A model generated the notes under the pieces. The model saw only the letters and a program-made list of their open reading frames with translations, ran no database searches and was not told the DNA's origin. Of a DNA stretch of 64,000 bases, positions 58,935 to 64,000 are shown piece after piece. The first letter of the stretch is position 1. Each line of letters opens with the position of its first letter. Made by a program: the position numbers and the translations under genes. The stretch comes from Paenibacillus dendritiformis (GTDB taxonomy: Bacteria > Bacillota > Bacilli > Paenibacillales > Paenibacillaceae). The stretch covers positions 5,572,001 to 5,636,000 of the forward strand of contig NZ_OX216966.1 in the NCBI RefSeq assembly GCF_945605565.1. Direction: 5' to 3'.

Positions 58935-59486
58935 TTATGGCTGCAGCGATGATTCTACCACCTGGCTAATATGTTCGTACATTTCCAGGTACAGATCCCG
59001 CAGTTCGTCATGGGCCTGCACCGCCTCCAGCACGATCTCGTCCAGCTGCCGCTGAATGTTCCAATAGGCGCTGGCAGGGTTGCCCTCGCGGAGAGGCTCC
59101 AGAATGAAGTTGAATTCCGGAAGTGCCCGGAACCATTGCTCCCTTCTTGCGGCAAGCTGATCCGCTTCCTCGTCAACCCGCGGCAGGTCATCGACATTCA
59201 GATATATTCCTTGTCGCTCCAGCACCAGGCCGCCTGCGGGGATAGAGAGCTCGCATTGGGCGACCAGCCGCATTCCGGATGAATCTCCGCCATCCTCCTT
59301 GTCGCATTTCATCACGACTAGCCGGAAGCCATCCGCTTCCCATGCTCCCAACGGCACCGTCACCTGCTCTGCCCCGCGCACGGCTTGGAAGCCATAGACT
59401 TCGCGCACGGTGACCGACCGATCCGGGATCACGGTCAACTGCAGCGGATCCCCCGTTCCTCGGCCGGCCGGGCTGCCGAATGACAT
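58935..59486 (-). CDS. Unrecognised 183-aa protein
   Basis: No family recognised. A beta-rich N-terminal half (LQLTVIPDRSVTVREVYGFQ; LVAQCELSIPAGGLVLERQG) is followed by an acidic helical half (DELRDLYLEMYEHISQVVES). Start ATG 59486 chosen for AGGGGGAATGAG; the extra N-terminal 36 residues of the longer frame look untranslated. Stands alone, convergent with the CsoR/CstR gene. Confidence 0.6.
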   Translation of the reverse strand: MSFGSPAGRGTGDPLQLTVIPDRSVTVREVYGFQAVRGAEQVTVPLGAWEADGFRLVVMKCDKEDGGDSSGMRLVAQCELSIPAGGLVLERQGIYLNVDDLPRVDEEADQLAARREQWFRALPEFNFILEPLREGNPASAYWNIQRQLDEIVLEAVQAHDELRDLYLEMYEHISQVVESSLQP

Positions 59487-60005
59487 CTCATTCCCCCTGG
59501 CCCAGATGAGAATAATCATAAAAAAAGTGCGGGTCCGCCCCATAAACACATGTCCGCCGCTGCATACGATGCGCATAGAAGGGTTGACTGACAAGTCGCA
59601 TTCCTCTTTTCATCTCATAATATTTGAAAATTTAAATAATTAATTAGAATGAATACGTATATTTCTCTATTATGGACCATTCTCCCTGTATAGTCACCCT
59701 TATTTTCCGCCGCTGCAGGAAGTACCCGCTGACGTGGGCGATAGGCGGGTATGATGCGCTCCTTCCTGCGCGTGGCGGGAATGCACGTTTGACGTGAAGC
59801 CGCAAAACGCGCCGCGACTGTGCGGGCTGTTCGCACGGCCGCATGTGGCCGTGGGCTGGCTGGATGCGCAGCTGCAAGTGGCAGCGGCCCATGGGCGGGA
59901 CGGGCGCGCTGCCGATGGGGGCAGCTCCCACCAGGCAAGCTTGGCACGCTGCCAGATGTAGCAGCTTCCCCGTCCAGCCTGGACCCGCCGCAGCCGCATA
60001 GGAAT

Positions 60006-60194
60006 GCTGCAAAATGGCAGGATTTTTACCACAGCCGCTTGCCCCGGCCGGCAATCCTGCAAAAATACATCAATTTTACCTAAAATCGCTATAATTACTT
60101 CAAAACAGTAGAATTTCTGCACTTTTGCAGGAATTCTTCAATATGTCCCCACCAAAGCAATAAAAAACTGTAATTTTGCAGGATTTCCTTCAAT
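60006..60194. repeat. Degenerate TGCAGGA repeats (~50-65 bp spacing)
   Basis: On the minus strand, units like ATTGAAGAATTCCTGCAAAA occur at 60194-60174, 60142-60122, 60074-60056 and, more diverged, 60024-60006. Confidence 0.6.
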
Positions 60195-60300
60195 CAGTAC
60201 AGCGTGCAGACAATTACAGCGCATTATTTACTTAACCGTACTCCCTCTTTCGGCGTTCCATAGCACAGTCGCTGCCCAAAAGCCTGATTTGTCTCACTGA

Positions 60301-60596
60301 AGCTACTCGAAGGCACACGCTCCCTCATCTAGTTCACTAATCCTACCTCAGGCCCCGCACCATCATCGGGCGCACCAAGCTACTCGAAGGCACACATACC
60401 CTCATTCAGCTCACTAATGCTACCTCTGGGCCTCACACCATCATCCGACGCAGTGAAGCTCCTCATGCCTCGTACCATCATCCGGCGCACCAAGCTACTC
60501 GAAGGCACACATACCCTCATTCAGCTCACTAATGCTACCTCTGGGCCTCACACCCTCATCCAGCTCACCGAAGCTACTTTCAGGCTCACGCACGAT
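60301..60596. repeat. 77-79 bp tandem repeat (VNTR-like)
   Basis: Units starting AAGCTACTCGAAGGCACAC begin at 60301, 60378 and 60493, with a truncated unit at 60457 and a partial one at 60572. The 60378 and 60493 copies share more than 60 identical bases, indicating recent duplication. Confidence 0.85.
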
Positions 60597-60611
60597 TCGC
60601 CTGTAGCGCAT

Positions 60612-60637
60612 AAAAACCGGGAGCCCTCGGCTCCCGG
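60612..60637 (-). terminator. Terminator of the EamA transporter gene
   Basis: Perfect 9-bp stem CCGGGAGCC/GGCTCCCGG with a 3-base loop, then TTTTTA on the minus strand, about 100 bp past the stop. Confidence 0.85.
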
Positions 60638-60739
60638 CTTGTCCCGCGCCAGCTGCGGATTCTCCGCCGCTGGCTGCAAATTCGCCCGCGCTGGCACCTT
60701 CGCTGGCTACAGACTCGCTTGCACCAGCACCTGCGCTGG

Positions 60740-61648
60740 CTACAGATTCGCCCGCGCCGGCGCACGCCGATGCCGCTCCTGGCGCACATACGCGAGCTGC
60801 GGCAGACAGATGCCCGCGAAGATCAACGCGATCCCCGCCCATTGGAGCCAGCTGACCTGCTCCTGCAGCACGGTGACGGACATGATGACGGCGGCGGGCA
60901 GCTCGGCCGCGCCCAGAATCGTGCCAAGGCCGGGTCCGATCTTCGGCACGCCCAGGCCGAAGAAGACGCCGGGAACGAGCACGCCCAACAGCCCCATGAC
61001 GAGGCCGTATTTCCACAAGCCGGACGCAAGCGCGCCGTCGGCAAGGAAGGTCGGCGGGAACACGAGGAACAGGCTGGCCGCCGCTCCGGTGGTCAGCGAC
61101 AGGCTCTTGTTCAGGATGGGCATATCGGTCGCGACACGCCCGTTCACCATAATATAGAAGGCGAACGATACGGCGGAGATGAGGCCGAAGATCGCGCCCT
61201 TCGCGGTCAGGCCGGACAAGCCGTGGTCAGCGAGTCCCCCCGCAAGCACCGTGCCAACGAGCAGGATCAGGACGGAGAGGAGCTTGGCCCGATCCGGCCA
61301 GGTCCGGTTGATAAGCGCCTCCAGCAGGACGCCGATCCATGTAAATTGGAACAAGAACACGACGGCGATCGAAGCAGGCAACTGCTCGACCGCGATCCCG
61401 TATGAAATCGAGGTGCAGCTGACCGACAAGCCGCAAACGAGCAGCACCAGCACCTGCTTCCCGCTCACCCTCCGCCGGGAGAACAGAAGCGCGGCGGCGG
61501 CCAGAAGCAGCCAGCCGAAGAAATATTGGCTCCCGATAATCTGGGGCACGGTATATCCCTCTCCGATCCCGAGCTTCATAATCGAGGATAATGTCCCATA
61601 GCTGCAGGCGCCGATGAAGACCAGCAGCGCATAACGAAATAATTTCAT
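60740..61648 (-). CDS. EamA/DMT-family transporter
   Basis: A 302-aa membrane protein with about ten transmembrane helices arranged as two EamA repeats (VFIGACSYGTLSSIMKLGIG; AIFGLISAVSFAFYIMVNG; GAAELPAAVIMSVTVLQEQV). Such transporters move metabolites or drugs; substrate unknown. It is preceded by a structured leader with an intrinsic terminator, so expression is probably ligand-controlled. After the stop codon another frame continues as a Gly/Ala/Ser/Glu-rich repeat, suggesting a lost C-terminal tail. Confidence 0.9.
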   Translation of the reverse strand: MKLFRYALLVFIGACSYGTLSSIMKLGIGEGYTVPQIIGSQYFFGWLLLAAAALLFSRRRVSGKQVLVLLVCGLSVSCTSISYGIAVEQLPASIAVVFLFQFTWIGVLLEALINRTWPDRAKLLSVLILLVGTVLAGGLADHGLSGLTAKGAIFGLISAVSFAFYIMVNGRVATDMPILNKSLSLTTGAAASLFLVFPPTFLADGALASGLWKYGLVMGLLGVLVPGVFFGLGVPKIGPGLGTILGAAELPAAVIMSVTVLQEQVSWLQWAGIALIFAGICLPQLAYVRQERHRRAPARANL

Positions 61649-61692
61649 AGTCTACTACGCTCCCTTCTTGGTGAAAAACTGTAAATCCACGC

Positions 61693-61720
61693 AAAAAACC
61701 CCCTGTCACTTGACAGGGGG
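61693..61720 (-). terminator. Leader terminator (attenuator) in front of the EamA gene
   Basis: Perfect 10-bp stem CCCCCTGTCA/TGACAGGGGG, 2-base loop, then TTTTTT on the minus strand, about 45 bp before the start codon and about 110 bp after the predicted transcript start. Confidence 0.88.
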
Positions 61721-61829
61721 CGAACGAAACCAGATGCGCTCACGAAGCGGTAACCCGTGCGCGCCTCCGCAAAATTTCGCCGCTCAATCCATTGGACTGA
61801 GTTTGGTTGCTAAGCCGAACGTTTCTGCA
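61721..61829 (-). promoter_or_regulatory. Structured 5' leader, riboswitch/attenuator candidate of unknown class
   Basis: Between promoter and terminator the RNA can form GAACG/CGUUC near its 5' end, an 8-bp hairpin CUCAGUCC/GGAUUGAG, and a GC-rich hairpin closed by GCGC/GCGC around GGGUUACCG. No T-box (UGGNACC), SAM, TPP, guanidine-I or c-di-GMP core was recognised with confidence. Confidence 0.6.
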
Positions 61830-61835
61830 CCGTTC

Positions 61836-61864
61836 ATTGTATAGAGGACAACGGACAATGTCAA
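61836..61864 (-). promoter_or_regulatory. Strong sigma-A promoter of the EamA leader
   Basis: TTGACA (61859-61864), exact 17-bp spacer, TACAAT (61836-61841), on the minus strand. Confidence 0.8.
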
Positions 61865-62101
61865 TGCTTTGGGAGCCGATCGGCAGCTTGCTTCCATCGG
61901 CTTCTGCTATAATGAGGCTCTGCTCGCCGAATAGCAACGCGCCGTGTTGAACCGGACCCGCGGAGAACGCAGTCACAACCGCTTCGTCCCCCCGAACAGG
62001 CAGCAATGCATGTATCGCCATTATATGGAATCTTGTTTAAAAAAGAGCGCTTTCATCGTAGATTAGGTCGTATCAGGCAAAATGAGAAGTTGATAGAATG
62101 G

Positions 62102-62115
62102 TGGCAACGCTTACA
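62102..62115. promoter_or_regulatory. cre-like site before the sugar-binding lipoprotein gene
   Basis: TGGCAACGCTTACA fits the relaxed cre form TGNNARCGNWWWCA and ends just before the ribosome site, where CcpA could block transcription. Confidence 0.55.
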
Positions 62116-62134
62116 ACTAGGAGGTCTCAATCAC

Positions 62135-63421
62135 ATGAAAACCAGATTCATGAAAGGGGCAGCCATCGCCCTGGCGGCCATTATGCTGCTGGCCGGATGC
62201 TCCAGCCGCTCGGGAGATACGGCAACCGACACCGAACCGGCGAAAAAGAACCAATCGGCATCCACGAAAATCACCGTCGACAGCAGCGTGAACGATCCGG
62301 TGGTTCAACGCGCATACAAAGACATCGTGGCCGCATTTGAAGAAGAAAATCCGGACATCGAAGTCGACCTGCAATTCCCCGGCTCGGAGCATGATAATAT
62401 TTTGAAGGTCAAAATGGCGGCGAACGAAATGCCGGATATCTTCGATACGCACGGCTGGGCACAGGTGCGCTACGGCAATTACTTGGCCGATCTGCGCGAT
62501 GAACCATGGGTTCCTCAGCTAACGGACACGATCAAGGATGTCGTCACAGACAAGGACGGCAAAGTATATGCGCTTGTGCTAAGCGAAGCCAAGGACGGCT
62601 TTACCTACAACGCCGACCTGTTGGAGCGATTGAATATTCCCGTGCCGTCCACGTTCGACGAGCTGATGGCGGCGGCCGACAAGATCGTGAAGGAAACGAA
62701 CGGCGAGACGGTGCCTTTCCACTTCTCCGGCATCGACGATTGGACGATCGGCCAGTACTTCGATCTGATGGCGACCCCGCTCCTCATCAGCCCGGAGCAG
62801 AATGAGAAGGAAGCGCTCCTGAATGGAACCTTTGACTGGACGAAATGGACGCCGCTCCCGGAAAAATTCCAGGAGATGCACAAAAAGGGCTACATCAATA
62901 AAGACGTCATTACGGCGAAATACAGCGATGCCTCCCGCCAGTTCGCGGAAGGAAAAGTTGCCTTCGTCATGGTCAATCCGAGCTTTGCCGAAGAAGTGCG
63001 CAAAATGAACCAAGAGATGAAGATCGGCTATATGCCTGTGCCTGCGCTGGTTGCCGGCGACGAACCGAGCTTCTCGGGCGGCGAGCGCTTTACGATGGGC
63101 GTATGGAAAGACACAAAGAATATGGAAGAAGCAAAAAAATTGCTTGCCTTCTTCGCCAAGCCGGAGAACATGAGCAAAATCGCGAATGTCACCATGCTTC
63201 CTCCGGGCCTCAAGGGCGTTGATGCGAAGCACGAATTCTCGCCTTATTATGAGCAGTACAAGGATGTCCGCGTATTCCCTTACTTCGACCGCGTTTATTT
63301 GCCGAGCGGAATGTGGGACGTCTTGTGCAAGCAGGGCACGGAGCTTCTGGCGGATCGCATTACGCCGGAGCAATATTCTGAAGTGATGAAGCAGGAAGTA
63401 GAGCGATTGCGCAACAGATAG
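62135..63421 (+). CDS. Sugar ABC transporter substrate-binding lipoprotein (CUT1)
   Basis: A 428-aa extracellular solute-binding protein. Signal with lipobox LAGC (Cys22), a Ser/Thr-rich linker, then the family-1 fold (DIVAAFEEENPDIEVDLQF; GKVAFVMVNPSFAEEV; LLAFFAKPENMSKIA). Start at the ATG at 62135 with AGGAGGTCTC; the frame extending to 62006 is not used. First gene of an oligosaccharide importer whose permease follows. Confidence 0.93.
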   Translation: MKTRFMKGAAIALAAIMLLAGCSSRSGDTATDTEPAKKNQSASTKITVDSSVNDPVVQRAYKDIVAAFEEENPDIEVDLQFPGSEHDNILKVKMAANEMPDIFDTHGWAQVRYGNYLADLRDEPWVPQLTDTIKDVVTDKDGKVYALVLSEAKDGFTYNADLLERLNIPVPSTFDELMAAADKIVKETNGETVPFHFSGIDDWTIGQYFDLMATPLLISPEQNEKEALLNGTFDWTKWTPLPEKFQEMHKKGYINKDVITAKYSDASRQFAEGKVAFVMVNPSFAEEVRKMNQEMKIGYMPVPALVAGDEPSFSGGERFTMGVWKDTKNMEEAKKLLAFFAKPENMSKIANVTMLPPGLKGVDAKHEFSPYYEQYKDVRVFPYFDRVYLPSGMWDVLCKQGTELLADRITPEQYSEVMKQEVERLRNR

Positions 63422-63442
63422 ATAGACGACTCGCGCAGCAGA

Positions 63443-63473
63443 AGAGGGCCTTGTTCATTCGAGCAAGCCCTCT
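63443..63473 (+). promoter_or_regulatory. Intercistronic hairpin
   Basis: AGAGGGC (63443-63449) and GCCCTCT (63467-63473), extended by TTG/CAA across a bulge, with no T-run. Probably an mRNA-stabilising or partial-termination element giving excess binding protein. Confidence 0.55.
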
Positions 63474-63502
63474 CTCTATGAGAGGTCAGGAGTGAGAACA
63501 CG

Positions 63503-64000
63503 ATGAATACGAACAGAAAACGGTCGTCCGGCAGCGTGCTGAATCTCTTTTATATTCCCGCCTTGGCGCTGTTTGCCGCCTTTGTCTTTTATCCTTTTAT
63601 GAAGGGAATTCAGATCTCGTTTACGAACTGGGACGGCTACTCCCAAGATTTCCGCTGGATCGGCTTCGAGAACTATCGCCGCATGTTCTCCGATCCGCAG
63701 ATTGTCAACGTGATGAAAAACACGATCATTTACGGCGTCGGCAGCACGGTGCTGCAAAATATACTCGGCCTGCTGTACGCTTTATATTTGAACCGCTCGA
63801 TACGGGCCAAAGGGCTCATCCGTACCATCGTTTATTTACCGGTCATTATCAGCCCGCTCATCATGGGCTACATTTGGTATTTTGTGTTCCAATATGACGG
63901 AGGCGCCTTGAACGATATTATTTTATGGTTCCAGGACGAGCCGATCAATTTATTAGCGAATGCGGATATTAACGTATGGATCATTACGTTTGTCAATACG
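63503..64000 (+). CDS. Sugar ABC transporter permease (CUT1), 3' end beyond window
   Basis: 166 codons of an N-terminal permease segment: short basic leader, first helix (LNLFYIPALALFAAFVFYPF), the family motif FTNWDGYSQDFRWIGFENYR, then helices including TIVYLPVIISPLIMGYIWYF. AGGAG precedes the ATG. Partner of the lipoprotein gene; the second permease is expected outside the window. Confidence 0.92.
   Translation, partial: MNTNRKRSSGSVLNLFYIPALALFAAFVFYPFMKGIQISFTNWDGYSQDFRWIGFENYRRMFSDPQIVNVMKNTIIYGVGSTVLQNILGLLYALYLNRSIRAKGLIRTIVYLPVIISPLIMGYIWYFVFQYDGGALNDIILWFQDEPINLLANADINVWIITFVNT

Larger units (their letters stand above)
59487..60611. other. 1.1-kb non-coding interval with minisatellites
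   Basis: No gene is supported: frames on both strands are repeat-driven and lack ribosome sites. It holds an AT-rich start, a GC-rich block (~59750-60050) and two repeat families listed separately. Confidence 0.6.

Noticed and set aside
59644..60122. Minus-strand frames of up to 140 codons in the repeat region
   Set aside because: They are produced by the TGCAGGA repeats and GC-rich block; no ribosome site and three overlapping frames are equally open.

Overview
The window looks like the chromosome of a spore-forming, moderately GC-rich Firmicute, most probably Paenibacillus. Evidence: paired YhbH and SpoVR sporulation genes, a Spo0E-type phosphatase, strong AGGAGG-type ribosome sites with GTG and TTG starts, cre (CcpA) boxes, and several carbohydrate-uptake and secreted carbohydrate-binding genes. 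No rRNA or tRNA gene was seen.

Left part (1-9.9 kb): the end of a DUF4091 protein; a translationally coupled IclR regulator and sulfatase; the yhbH-spoVR operon; an Rpn-type nuclease gene with a partial tandem copy; a Spo0E-like phosphatase; and an HTH-TPR regulator. A 12-repeat CRISPR array of type I-C repeat style (10.1-10.8 kb) has no cas gene in the window. Two partial copies of its repeat flank the rpn locus.

Catabolic locus (11.4-26.8 kb, all minus strand): read in transcription order, a secreted CBM/propeller protein, a ROK repressor with its own promoter, operator and cre-like box, then a probable eight-gene operon: binding lipoprotein, ATPase, fused two-domain permease, secreted PIG-L/NEW3 deacetylase, creatininase-family amidohydrolase, argininosuccinate-lyase-like enzyme, BadF-type sugar kinase and a cytoplasmic PIG-L deacetylase. 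Together they suggest import and stepwise dismantling of an N-acylated amino-sugar conjugate of unknown identity.

A MerR regulator and a membrane-anchored serine hydrolase (27.4-29.8 kb) separate this from a 28-kb phage-tail cluster on the minus strand (29.9-58.3 kb). The cluster has, in transcription order, a possible sigma-like protein, an unknown protein, tail tube, chaperone, small ORF, tape measure, Dit-like and hub proteins, a PAAR-like tip, a long run of baseplate/fibre proteins and a holin. There is no capsid, portal, terminase, integrase or sheath gene, so it reads as a non-contractile tail-like particle (F-type tailocin candidate) rather than a full prophage. Its fibre region is an AT-rich, modular, partly frameshifted cassette, and the operon is punctuated by intrinsic terminators.

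Right end (58.4-64 kb): a CsoR/CstR-family repressor divergent from the tail cluster, an unrecognised 183-aa protein, about 1.1 kb of non-coding DNA with minisatellites, an EamA transporter preceded by a strong promoter, a structured leader and an intrinsic terminator (riboswitch/attenuator candidate), and the start of a CUT1 sugar ABC operon with a cre box.
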